Positions 25,461 through 33,596 of a stretch of DNA of 33,622 bases are shown in pieces. The notes under the pieces were generated by a model. The model did no database searches. It saw nothing but the letters and a program-made list of their open reading frames with translations, and was not told the DNA's origin. How positions within the stretch are numbered: the stretch's first letter is position 1; every line of letters begins with the position of its first letter. The stretch is from an uncultured Gammaproteobacteria bacterium (GTDB lineage: Bacteria > Pseudomonadota > Gammaproteobacteria > PS1 > Pseudothioglobaceae). The stretch is from assembly GCA_937899995.1 (NCBI GenBank), contig CALCCK010000046.1, forward strand, positions 1-33,622. The letters run 5' to 3'. A program made the translations under genes and the position numbers.

Positions 25461-26762
25461 ATGAAACATTTTCTATTATTTTTCTTTTTATTTGTTAACA
25501 CCTTCGTGCACAGTGTATTGGTTGATGTTGATAAGATGCTTGAGACTGTTAACAAAGAGATTGTTAACATTAATACCCAGCAACTCAAAGAGATACTTGA
25601 TAAAGATCCGTATACTGTTTTGATTGATGTTCGTACTCGAGATGAAATTGTACAATTTGGTGCGATTCATCGTGGACAAAATAAACACGTTCCTAGAGGA
25701 TTTTTAGAGTTTCAAATAGGGGAACATGCCGTTAGTGAAGACACGCCTATTATTGTTTATTGCGACCGCAGTAGACGATCTCCTTTGGCGGCAAAAACAT
25801 TGATGAATATGGGTTATACCAATGTTAAGAATTATGCTGATGGATTTTCTAAGTGGAAAGAGGCCGGCCTACCTTATACAATAAGTGATCAAGCACCGGA
25901 GAATGCCCTATATTCAAATCCAGTTGAAGTTATTAAGGGTGTTTATTCTGCGATTGGTGCAACACAGCCTGCTAGCTATGAAAACTCTGGACATAACAAT
26001 AACTTATCTTTTATTGTTGCCGACGATGCAGTGGTTGTTTTCAATGCTGGAGGTAGTTACCTATTAGCAAAAACCCTGCATGATAAGATTAAGGAAATAA
26101 CCAGTTTACCGGTTAAATATGTGGTGTTAGAGAATGCACAAGGTCATGCCATGCTAGGTTCTAATTATTGGAAAGAGCAGGGCGCTATTATTATTGCGCA
26201 TGCGTATGCTGCTAAGATTATTAAAAACAGAAATGAAGATATCTTTGATCGCTCCTATCGCCGTTTAAAAGACAAGATGTACAAAACAAAGGTTGTTATG
26301 CCTGACCAAACCTTTGAGGATCACCTGGTGTTAGATGTAGCAGGAAGAAAGATAGAATTGTTACACTTGGGTCCTTCACATGGACCGGCAGATATACAAC
26401 TGTGGATGCCAGAAGAGCGACTATTAATATCGGGTGATTTGGCTTTTAATGTTCGATTATTGCCAATCCTTGATCATACCGATATTAGAGGCTGGATCCA
26501 GACGTGGGATAAATTAGAAGCACTAAATGCGAGTGTGATTATTCCTGGTCATGGTGGCCCCACGGACATTAAAACTGTGACTAAATTCACCAAAGATTAT
26601 TTGCTTTATATGTTGACAGAGGTGGAAAAAGTGATAGATAATGATGGTGAGTTGATTGACGCTTATAAAATTGACGTCAGTCGCTTTATCCAATGGGATA
26701 CGTTTAATGAATTGTCAAAACGTAATGCTGAGAGAATTTTTAGAAAGCTAGAGTTTGAATAA
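25461..26762 (+). CDS. Exported rhodanese-metallo-beta-lactamase fusion protein, copy 2
   Basis: A 433-residue tandem paralogue of the gene upstream, with the same architecture: signal peptide (to about 18), rhodanese with Cys101 in VYCDRSRRSP, and an MBL domain. The MBL motif is again N225-A-Q227-G-H229-A230 in place of HxHxDH, while His307 (GPSHGPAD), Asp326 (ISGDLAF) and His364 (IPGHG) are kept. The change is thus shared and not random decay. The rhodanese loop differs (DRSRR instead of GLNLR), suggesting different substrates. The double-thioredoxin gene follows 18 bases later. The 137-base gap before it is AT-rich with nested inverted repeats (25325-25365). Confidence 0.88.
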   Translation: MKHFLLFFFLFVNTFVHSVLVDVDKMLETVNKEIVNINTQQLKEILDKDPYTVLIDVRTRDEIVQFGAIHRGQNKHVPRGFLEFQIGEHAVSEDTPIIVYCDRSRRSPLAAKTLMNMGYTNVKNYADGFSKWKEAGLPYTISDQAPENALYSNPVEVIKGVYSAIGATQPASYENSGHNNNLSFIVADDAVVVFNAGGSYLLAKTLHDKIKEITSLPVKYVVLENAQGHAMLGSNYWKEQGAIIIAHAYAAKIIKNRNEDIFDRSYRRLKDKMYKTKVVMPDQTFEDHLVLDVAGRKIELLHLGPSHGPADIQLWMPEERLLISGDLAFNVRLLPILDHTDIRGWIQTWDKLEALNASVIIPGHGGPTDIKTVTKFTKDYLLYMLTEVEKVIDNDGELIDAYKIDVSRFIQWDTFNELSKRNAERIFRKLEFE

Positions 26763-26780
26763 ACTTTATAAGGGGAGTGT

Positions 26781-27797
26781 ATGAAATATTTTAAATTGAT
26801 ATTGGCTATTTTTATGTTGAGTGGTTTGTTTACTCATGTAAATGCAATTGAGCCTGGGAAAATTATTGGTGGAAAGGTATCTGAACTACCTGAGTGGTTT
26901 AAGGATAGTTTTTTAGACATTGCTGAAGATGTAGAAGAAGCGAAGGATGAAAATAAGCACCTAATGCTTTACATGCACTTAACGGGCTGCCCATATTGTT
27001 ACAAGATGGTGGAAGAGGGTTTTAAAAACAATACCAATACTCAAATCATTAAAGATAACTTTGATGTGGTGGCGATCAACATTCGTGGCAATAAAGAAGT
27101 TGCATTAAATGAAGATTTGATCATGACCGAAGAAGAGGTCAGAAACCACTTTAAAGTTAACTTCACCCCAACCATTGTTTTCTTAGATCAAAACAATAAA
27201 TTAGTCTATAAAGTTAATGGTTATCGTTCGGTTGAGAATTTTAAGCACATCCTTAATTTTGTAAAGAGTCGTGCCTATCAAAATATTACGTTAGCTGAGT
27301 TTATTTTGCAGCAAAAACGCACCAAACATTATCAATTTAAAGGTCACAGTAGTTTTCAATCAATTACAGATTTAAGCGTAAAAAGAGACAAGCCATTATT
27401 GGTGTTGTTTGAAGACCAATATTGTGTAATGTGTAATCGATTGCATGATGGGCACTTAAAAAATCCTGAAATTTTAAAAGAATTAGATTTGTTTGATGTG
27501 GTGCGCTTCGATGCAGAGTCTGATCAAGTCATTATTGATGTTGATGGTAATAAAACCACACCAAGACAGTACGTTAAGAAATTAAGTTTGAATTATCGAC
27601 CAGGCATTGTCATGTTTGATCAAGGCGTTGAAGTAATGCGTATTGATGCATTATTGTACACTTATCATTTTGCAGGCCATCTGCGCTATATTGGTGAGAG
27701 ACACTATAAACAATACCCAGATAGTGTATTTGATTATTTACGTGTTTACCGACAAAAGATACTCGATGCTGGGCAAGATATCGATTTATCTAAATAG
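26781..27797 (+). CDS. Exported double-thioredoxin-fold protein (SoxW-like)
   Basis: 338 residues: a signal peptide (to about 22), then two thioredoxin folds. The first has C70-P-Y-C73 in LTGCPYCYKM with a cis-Pro in FTPTIVFLD. The second has C215-V-M-C218 in DQYCVMCNRLHDG with a YRPGIVMFD strand. The first resembles periplasmic SoxW-type thioredoxins. Two redox sites in one chain suggest electron relay or thiol exchange in the periplasm. A strong Shine-Dalgarno (AGGGGAG) and an 18-base gap place it in one operon with the rhodanese-MBL pair. Its stop is one base from that of the convergent gene. Confidence 0.85.
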   Translation: MKYFKLILAIFMLSGLFTHVNAIEPGKIIGGKVSELPEWFKDSFLDIAEDVEEAKDENKHLMLYMHLTGCPYCYKMVEEGFKNNTNTQIIKDNFDVVAINIRGNKEVALNEDLIMTEEEVRNHFKVNFTPTIVFLDQNNKLVYKVNGYRSVENFKHILNFVKSRAYQNITLAEFILQQKRTKHYQFKGHSSFQSITDLSVKRDKPLLVLFEDQYCVMCNRLHDGHLKNPEILKELDLFDVVRFDAESDQVIIDVDGNKTTPRQYVKKLSLNYRPGIVMFDQGVEVMRIDALLYTYHFAGHLRYIGERHYKQYPDSVFDYLRVYRQKILDAGQDIDLSK

Positions 27798-27798
27798 C

Positions 27799-28386
27799 CT
27801 ATTGTTTTATCCAGTGTAATATTCGATTATTAGCTGGCATTACATAATCGGTCACTAGGCTCAATCCTGATTTTTGAGCTAGCTGATTAAGCGCTTCAAA
27901 GTCACGAATAGCACTACTTGAGTCTTTGTCTTTTAACCACAGGTCAAAATTAGCATTACTTTGAGAGGTGTACTGGCCATTGTAGTTAAATGGCCCGTAT
28001 AAGATAAATATACCGTCAGTATCGAGACTGCGACCAACGCCATTAAAAAAATCAACTACTATCTCCCAACTCATAATATGAGTAGTATTGGCGGAGAATA
28101 TTGCTTCTACTTTAGTGTCAGCCCATGGTTGAGTAACATCAAGTTCAATAGCGCCAGGAAGATTATCCAGATCGGCTTCATTTATCCAGGCATTAATGCT
28201 GGGCAGGTATTGAGATTGGTCACTGGCTTGCCAAGTGAGGTGTGGCATTTGTTTGGCAAAAAATACCGCGTGTTGCCCTGTACCACTACCAATTTCTAAT
28301 ACTGTCGAAGCATTAAGTAATAGCGGTCTGATAATGTTCAAAATAGGGCTTTGATTTTGAACGCAAGATTCTGAAAATTGTTTCAT
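27799..28386 (-). CDS. DUF938 SAM-dependent methyltransferase
   Basis: 195 residues. Motif I VLEIGSGTGQHAVFFAKQMP and the following WQASDQSQYLPSI, IFSANTTHIMSWE, LYGPFNYNGQYTSQSNANFD and DFEALNQLAQKSGL are the family pattern of DUF938 proteins. They have a SAM-methyltransferase fold with unknown substrate. The ATG overlaps the upstream FemAB-like stop (ATGA), so it is translationally coupled. It ends one base from the thioredoxin gene stop. Confidence 0.9.
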   Translation of the reverse strand: MKQFSESCVQNQSPILNIIRPLLLNASTVLEIGSGTGQHAVFFAKQMPHLTWQASDQSQYLPSINAWINEADLDNLPGAIELDVTQPWADTKVEAIFSANTTHIMSWEIVVDFFNGVGRSLDTDGIFILYGPFNYNGQYTSQSNANFDLWLKDKDSSSAIRDFEALNQLAQKSGLSLVTDYVMPANNRILHWIKQ

Positions 28387-29516
28387 AGTGTTTTTTCTTT
28401 GTATGGGTTGTGTGCATTAACTTGCTCTATGTATTGCTGAATATGCTTGGCTTCTTGTTCGCAAAAATGCTGAATAGGCGCTTTGAATCCGTCATCTCTA
28501 ATCCAATGGGCTGATGTTGTTTGTATAGGGATAAAGCCTCTAGCTACTTTATGCTCACCCTGTGCGCCAGGTTCAAATACTTGAAGATTATGCTTAATAC
28601 AATACTCAATACCTTGATAATAGCAGGCTTCAAAATGCAGATAATCCACTTGTTGATTACAGCCCCAATGTCGTCCATATAGGTGGGTATCACTGGCAAA
28701 CATTAAAGAGCCTGCAATGCATTCCCCACTGAGATCGGCCAAAAAAAGCAGCACTTGATTAGGCATGGTTTTGGCGATTTGTTTAAAAAAATCTAAGTTA
28801 AGCGTGGGTGTACCGCTTTTTTCTAAAAAAGTCTGTCTGTAAAAATTTGAGAAATTTTGCCAATCAGCATCTGTAGCCGTATTACCATCTAACTGCCTAA
28901 TGGTTACTCCTGCATTAGTCACCTTGTTTCTCTCTTGTCGAATGTTTTTACGTTTTTTTTGCTTTAGATTATCCAAGAAATCATCAAAACAACCGTAATT
29001 TTGATTATGCCAATGAAATTGGCAATCACGGCGTATGCTAAGCGCTTGTTTGGCTAGCCAAGGCGTTTCATTAGGAGCAAATAAACAATGAAAACTACTG
29101 GCATCAATTTTTTCGCAAATTTTTTGAATGGCGTCTAGTAGTATTGGATAAACTGTGTTTATTTGATCTTTTTTAGCTAAAAATCGAACCCCGTTCGCAG
29201 GTGTGTAGGGGATCGCTGATACTAATTTTGGATAATAATTAAGGCCATATTTTTCGTAGGCACTGTGCCACACATGGTCAAACACAAACTCACCATAATT
29301 ATTGTATTTTTCATACAAGATTGCCGCACCAATAAGCACTTTTTCATCATACACAGCCACATGTCTAGGAATCCAGCCAAATTGCTCTCCTACACAGTGA
29401 TTATGCTCAAGCGCTGACAAAAATTCATGCCGACAGAATGGGTTGTTATCCGGGGTTAAATCGTTCCAGCTTTGCGCATCAATTTCATCAATCGCATTAA
29501 CAACTTTGATGTCCAT
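28383..29516 (-). CDS. FemAB-like/GNAT acyltransferase (peptidogalycan biosynthesis/recognition family)
   Basis: 377 residues with the pattern of PF04339 (DUF482), a FemAB-related GNAT group: NPFCRHEFLSALE near the N-terminus, LVSAIPYTPANGVRFL, SSFHCLFAPNE, KRKNIRQERNKV, and the acyltransferase core LFLADLSGECIAGSLMF, LYGRHWGC, HFEACYYQGIEYCI, FEPGAQGEHKVARGF. The true substrate is unknown. It is 4 bases after rsgA and overlaps the DUF938 gene, so rsgA-femAB-DUF938 is one operon. Confidence 0.88.
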   Translation of the reverse strand: MDIKVVNAIDEIDAQSWNDLTPDNNPFCRHEFLSALEHNHCVGEQFGWIPRHVAVYDEKVLIGAAILYEKYNNYGEFVFDHVWHSAYEKYGLNYYPKLVSAIPYTPANGVRFLAKKDQINTVYPILLDAIQKICEKIDASSFHCLFAPNETPWLAKQALSIRRDCQFHWHNQNYGCFDDFLDNLKQKKRKNIRQERNKVTNAGVTIRQLDGNTATDADWQNFSNFYRQTFLEKSGTPTLNLDFFKQIAKTMPNQVLLFLADLSGECIAGSLMFASDTHLYGRHWGCNQQVDYLHFEACYYQGIEYCIKHNLQVFEPGAQGEHKVARGFIPIQTTSAHWIRDDGFKAPIQHFCEQEAKHIQQYIEQVNAHNPYKEKTL

Positions 29517-29520
29517 TAAA

Positions 29521-30483
29521 TTAAGTAATTAAGTTAAGATAGTTTTGATAACGTTGCGTGTGAATATCACCACTTTCTACCGCTTGTTTGATGGCACATT
29601 TAGGCTCGTTAATATGGGTGCAATTTCTAAATTTACACTGGCCAATAAAAGGTTTAAACTCTCTAAACCCGCTAAGAATTTCTTTGTCAGTTAGATCATC
29701 TAGTTGAAACTCACGAATACCTGGGGAGTCAATCAAATCACCCCCTGAAGGGATATGGTATAGCGTGGTATTAGTCGTGGTGTGTTTACCTAATTTACTT
29801 TTAACCGATATTTCATTAATACGCAGATTTAGATTGGGAATCAGCTCATTAATTAAAGAGGATTTACCCACGCCAGACTGCCCTAAAAAGATATGAGTTT
29901 TGTCATCAAGTAAAGCTTTAAATGAATCGATATTAGTTTGTTCTTTAACACTCAAATACGCCACTGAATAACCGGCTGATTCGTACATAGAAAAATCAGT
30001 TTTAATCTGTTCAAAATCCTGACTTAATTCAATTTTATTGACCACAATATTAATCGGCAATCCTGCATTTTCTGCCACTACTAAATAGCGATCAATCAGT
30101 TCAAATTGATAATGCGGCTCAACCGCAACCACCAGCCAAAGCTGATCAATATTCGCAGCGATTAATTTGTAAGAGCGACTAAGCTGATTATCACGCTTGA
30201 GTAGGGCGGTAACCACACCCTCGCTTTCTCCAGTTGGCTGAAAAATAACTTGATCACCGGCAACAGAGAGTTCAATATTTTGTCGCCCCGTACATTGGCG
30301 CAGTTCACCTGATTCATCCTCTACCAATAAACGCTGGCCATAGCGTGTAATCACTAAGCCAGTTTGCGCCTCACCTGCTTCATCAAGTAAAGATTCAGAA
30401 TCACTTGATGCGCGTTGCGCGCGGGCAATACGGTCAGCTTGGATTTTTTCGATGCGCCATTGTTGGCGTCGTGTTAGGCTCAA
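29521..30483 (-). CDS. rsgA: Ribosome small-subunit GTPase RsgA
   Basis: A 320-residue circularly permuted GTPase that acts in late 30S maturation. Order: N-terminal basic tail and OB fold (TGLVITRYGQRLLVEDESGE), G4 NKIEL, then G1 GQSGVGKSSLINEL, G2 (GKHTTTNTTLYHI) and G3 DSPGIREF, and the C-terminal zinc site FKPFIGQCKFRNCTHINEP with its Cys/His ligands. It follows the cytochrome gene by 13 bases and precedes the acyltransferase. Confidence 0.96.
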   Translation of the reverse strand: MSLTRRQQWRIEKIQADRIARAQRASSDSESLLDEAGEAQTGLVITRYGQRLLVEDESGELRQCTGRQNIELSVAGDQVIFQPTGESEGVVTALLKRDNQLSRSYKLIAANIDQLWLVVAVEPHYQFELIDRYLVVAENAGLPINIVVNKIELSQDFEQIKTDFSMYESAGYSVAYLSVKEQTNIDSFKALLDDKTHIFLGQSGVGKSSLINELIPNLNLRINEISVKSKLGKHTTTNTTLYHIPSGGDLIDSPGIREFQLDDLTDKEILSGFREFKPFIGQCKFRNCTHINEPKCAIKQAVESGDIHTQRYQNYLNLIT

Positions 30484-30496
30484 TGCTAGCTAGCTA

Positions 30497-30763
30497 TTAT
30501 TTTTTAAACTTATAATACTGGCCATTTAGATAATCAACCACTGATTTTTCTTCATCAGGAAACCAGCCAGTGCCTAAATTACTAGCACAAAAACTGACTT
30601 GAGATCTTAAATCAAAATTATTTTGAATTTTACTGTTATCTCGTGTATACATTTCACTGCCATGGCAGCGCATGCAAGATTCTTCGTGTAGTTCTTTACC
30701 TTCTTCGTTGGCAAAGATTACATTAGAAGATAATAGTAGGGTCATAAGTAATAGTTTTTTCAT
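30497..30763 (-). CDS. Small c-type cytochrome, copy 1
   Basis: 88 residues: a signal peptide (KKLLLMTLLLSSNVIFA), then one heme-binding CMRCH and a second Cys in QVSFCASNLGTGWF, ending with VVDYLNGQYYKFKK. It belongs to a small monoheme family in gammaproteobacteria with the consensus C-x2-CH ... C ... W-F ... YLN-x-YY. It may carry electrons in the periplasm. It is a paralogue of the gene upstream (30797-31072), 33 bases away. A clear GGAG precedes its ATG. Confidence 0.88.
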   Translation of the reverse strand: MKKLLLMTLLLSSNVIFANEEGKELHEESCMRCHGSEMYTRDNSKIQNNFDLRSQVSFCASNLGTGWFPDEEKSVVDYLNGQYYKFKK

Positions 30764-30796
30764 GTTTTTCTCCTGAGAATATTATAAGTATACCTT

Positions 30797-31072
30797 TTAC
30801 TTGTCAAGCTGAAAGAACTTGGTGTTTAAATAATGCGTGGTGTCTGTTATGTCTTGCTGGTTCCAATTCAGTCGAAAATGTCTTGCACAAGCTCTAACCA
30901 TATAAAACAACTCTGTTGTATTGGTCATTTCATCTAGGCCACTACTCGAGTATGGATCGCCATGGCAGTTTATGCAACTCTCTTCATACAAGAGCTTACC
31001 ATCTTCTATGTTAGGCTGTGCCAATACTAGGCCAGGCAATAAAGAAAACAACAAAATTTTATTGAGATTCAT
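30797..31072 (-). CDS. Small c-type cytochrome, copy 2
   Basis: 91 residues: a signal peptide (MNLNKILLFSLLPGLVLA), heme motif CINCH, and a second Cys in MVRACARHF, ending near THYLNTKFFQLDK. Same plan as the downstream copy, with divergent sequence. Its start lies inside the end of the M48 protease gene (14-base overlap), so it is probably translated from the same message. A heme attachment site without an obvious distal Met suggests a His/other or five-coordinate heme. Confidence 0.86.
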   Translation of the reverse strand: MNLNKILLFSLLPGLVLAQPNIEDGKLLYEESCINCHGDPYSSSGLDEMTNTTELFYMVRACARHFRLNWNQQDITDTTHYLNTKFFQLDK

Positions 31073-32312
31073 GCTGTTTAAGCTGTGCTATACGAATAGA
31101 AGCACTTGGGTGTGAATCATGAAAAGCAGAATAAAGCTTATCAGGTGTGAGTGTGGCTGCGTTGTCACGGTAAAGTTTAACCAAGCTTGATACTAAATCA
31201 TCCGCATTGGTATTCTTGGCGGCAAAGGCGTCAGCTTCAAACTCATGCTTGCGTGATAGGTAATTACTAATAGGGGCGATGAAGAAGCTAAACATAGGCA
31301 AGGTTAAAGCAAACAAAACTAATGCAGTATGGCTAGACATTGTTTGCACGCCCAACCCATGGAAAAACCAAGGTTGATTAATTAAATAACCGAGCAGTGC
31401 CAGCCCTAAAAGCGAAATGGTGAACGAAGTAATCATATGCTTACGAATATGCTTGTGATGAAAGTGCCCCAGTTCATGTGCAAGGATCGCTTCTACTTCT
31501 TGATCTTTCATGCCATCAAGTAGCGTGTCAAAAAAAACAATGCGTTTATTTTTACCAATGCCAGTAAAGTAAGCATTACCATGTGAAGAGCGCTTTGAGC
31601 CGTCCATTACAAACACACCATCACTTTTAAAGCCAGTACGCTCTAATAGACTATCAATTTTAGTTTTAAGCTCAAGATTATCCAAAGGCTTAAACTTGTT
31701 AAAGATCGGTGCGATATAAGTAGGGTAAAGCCAAAACATCAGCAGAGAAAACCCAGTAAGCACCAGCCAAACGTAAACCCACCAATATTCACCCATCGCT
31801 CCCATTAGATAGAGGATGGCATAGATAAGCGGTAGGCCAACAATAAGCGTAAGTAAGATTTCTTTAAGTAAATCACCAGCAAAGATTTTACCAGTCATTT
31901 TGTTAAAGCCAAATTTTTGCTCTAATATAAAAGTACGATACAGACTAAAAGGTAAATCAATCAAACTGCCTAGAATCATCAAGCTGATAATAAAGCCTAC
32001 ACCGATATAGAGCAGATTGTCAGTTTGCATTCGCCAGAGTTCATCCAGCCAATTCATGCCACCACCAATGGTCCATACTAATAACACGACAGTAGAAAAT
32101 ATAACTTCAAAGTGATTAACCAGTAATTTAGCTTGCGTGTATTCGGCAGCTTTTTGATGATCTTTTAAAGTAATTTTTTCACTAAACTCACTAGGCACTA
32201 CATTAAAAGACTGAGTAACCGCCTTATCTTGTCGAAGGTTTAGCCATAGTAGGGTGACCACATAGCTAAGTGTGGCGATCAGGAAGATTAGGGTAAAGAG
32301 ATTGAATTCCAT
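31059..32312 (-). CDS. M48 (Ste24-type) membrane metalloprotease
   Basis: I start at the ATG at 32312 (MEFNLFTLIFLIATLSYVV), giving 417 residues; the longer frame to 32351 adds an unusual 13. It has several membrane helices, the zinc site HELGHFHHKHI with the third ligand in the EFEADAFAAKN block, and the conserved SSHGNAYFTGIGKNKRIVFFDTLL. It resembles CAAX prenyl protease 1 (Ste24) homologues and bacterial peptidases for membrane protein quality control. It overlaps the cytochrome start by 14 bases, so it is the first gene of this minus-strand operon. Confidence 0.9.
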   Translation of the reverse strand: MEFNLFTLIFLIATLSYVVTLLWLNLRQDKAVTQSFNVVPSEFSEKITLKDHQKAAEYTQAKLLVNHFEVIFSTVVLLVWTIGGGMNWLDELWRMQTDNLLYIGVGFIISLMILGSLIDLPFSLYRTFILEQKFGFNKMTGKIFAGDLLKEILLTLIVGLPLIYAILYLMGAMGEYWWVYVWLVLTGFSLLMFWLYPTYIAPIFNKFKPLDNLELKTKIDSLLERTGFKSDGVFVMDGSKRSSHGNAYFTGIGKNKRIVFFDTLLDGMKDQEVEAILAHELGHFHHKHIRKHMITSFTISLLGLALLGYLINQPWFFHGLGVQTMSSHTALVLFALTLPMFSFFIAPISNYLSRKHEFEADAFAAKNTNADDLVSSLVKLYRDNAATLTPDKLYSAFHDSHPSASIRIAQLKQHESQ

Positions 32313-32424
32313 AATGAGATTGAATAATAATACATAAGCACATGTTACCATTTATATGTCCAATGTAATAATTGTGGTAAGTACCCATACATGTTGATGG
32401 AAATATCAATTTGTAAAATAAAAA

Positions 32425-32437
32425 CAACATATTGTTG
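32425..32437. promoter_or_regulatory. Inverted repeat upstream of the LolA-like gene promoter
   Basis: CAACA-TAT-TGTTG, a 13-base palindrome, lies 19 bases before the -35. It is a candidate operator or activator site; no protein is known to bind it. Confidence 0.3.
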
Positions 32438-32456
32438 ATTTATTACAAGATAAGTC

Positions 32457-32484
32457 TTGATTGTGAATAGATTTACTGTATATT
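32457..32484 (+). promoter_or_regulatory. Promoter of the LolA-like gene
   Basis: -35 TTGATT at 32457-32462, a 16-base spacer, TG directly before the -10 TATATT at 32479-32484. The start codon is 34 bases further and has a strong ribosome site (AGAGGGGAG). Confidence 0.55.
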
Positions 32485-32518
32485 ACAAGTTTAATTGAAC
32501 TTAAAGAGGGGAGTAAGA

Positions 32519-33469
32519 ATGAAAAAAGTATTATCAATTGCATTGGCAGCGGGCCTTGCATCCACTGTTACGATGGCAACAGTATCTAAAGATTTGGCAT
32601 ATCCATCAGGCGCTTTAACCAGTGCAGACGACATTATTAACCAAAACTATTTTGTTAATCATTTTTATTCATTTGATAATATGGGAATTGGTAAAGTAGG
32701 TAATGATATTACTGCTTTAATTCTAAGACCTAAAGGCGCTAACCCGCTAACATTAACCCTAGAGCGCATGTTAAATAACAAGCCAACTGCTGACGGCGTT
32801 AACGCACAAGATTTAGCCATCTTTCGTTCAGGCAAGTTAAAAGGTACAGGCATGTTAATTACTGACTTCGTTGATGCCAGTAAATCACAAACTTATGAGA
32901 TCTTCATTCCATCTATTCGTAAAGTTCGTCGTTTCGCCGAGCCTGCACGTGACGATGCATGGGGCGGTTCAGACTTTACATTTGGTGACGTAACATTACG
33001 TAAACCAGGTCATGAGACACACACATTAACAGCAACAGATAAATTATCAGGTTGTTTAGGAATAATGGAAAACATTAAACGTAATAAGTACACACAAAAT
33101 GCTGATATTAAAGCAGCATGTTACCCAGATGGTAAAGATGTATACATTGTTGCATCAACACCGAAAGACAGTAGCTGGTGGTACGATAAGCGTATAAGTT
33201 ACATCGACACCACAACTTTTGTTGACTACCGTACTGAGTACTTTAAAGGCGGCGATAAAGTTAAAGTAATTGATAGAGACTGGGTTTCTGCTGGTTTAGC
33301 AGACAAGCGTGCTAACTACTGGGGTTACTGGTACGGCAAGACAATGGCAACAGGTCATGAAACAGTGGCTTTCATCCCTGCAAACGTAACAAAAGTTAAC
33401 CATACCTATGCTAAGAAAGATTTATGGTCAACCGCTACATTAAGAAAGATGCCTAAGAATATCAAATAA
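32519..33469 (+). CDS. Exported LolA-like outer-membrane lipoprotein-sorting family protein
   Basis: I choose the ATG at 32519 (316 residues), 6 bases after a very strong Shine-Dalgarno (AGGGGAG); the frame to 32495 adds nothing homologous. Signal peptide MKKVLSIALAAGLASTVTMA. The rest follows the PF17131 LolA-like pattern: TGMLITDF, QTYEIFIPSIRKVRRFAEP, the GGSDFTFGDV block, WWYDKRISYIDTTTF and FKGGDKVKV. The role is unknown, probably envelope lipid or lipoprotein traffic. The strong promoter and ribosome site suggest abundant expression. The following partial ORF starts 30 bases later and is likely its operon partner. Confidence 0.88.
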   Translation: MKKVLSIALAAGLASTVTMATVSKDLAYPSGALTSADDIINQNYFVNHFYSFDNMGIGKVGNDITALILRPKGANPLTLTLERMLNNKPTADGVNAQDLAIFRSGKLKGTGMLITDFVDASKSQTYEIFIPSIRKVRRFAEPARDDAWGGSDFTFGDVTLRKPGHETHTLTATDKLSGCLGIMENIKRNKYTQNADIKAACYPDGKDVYIVASTPKDSSWWYDKRISYIDTTTFVDYRTEYFKGGDKVKVIDRDWVSAGLADKRANYWGYWYGKTMATGHETVAFIPANVTKVNHTYAKKDLWSTATLRKMPKNIK

Positions 33470-33499
33470 TTTAACGAATTAAAAAAACAAGGAAATATA

Positions 33500-33532
33500 A
33501 TGAAAAAGAATAAAATATTAACAATAGCTCTT
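33500..33532 (+). CDS. First 11 codons of an exported protein, cut by adapter
   Basis: ATG at 33500 with AAGGA upstream, then M-K-K-N-K-I-L-T-I-A-L, which looks like the start of a signal peptide. The adapter begins at 33533, so the rest of the gene is outside this contig. No family can be named from 11 residues. Confidence 0.6.
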
Positions 33533-33596
33533 AGATCGGAAGAGCACACGTCTGAACTCCAGTCACAAGCCTATCTCGTATGCCGTCTTCTGCTTG
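33533..33596 (+). other. Illumina indexed (P7-side) adapter
   Basis: Begins AGATCGGAAGAGC and ends CGTCTTCTGCTTG, in the known TruSeq layout, with the six-base index AAGCCT at 33567-33572. This is the mate of the 5' adapter. Confidence 0.97.
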
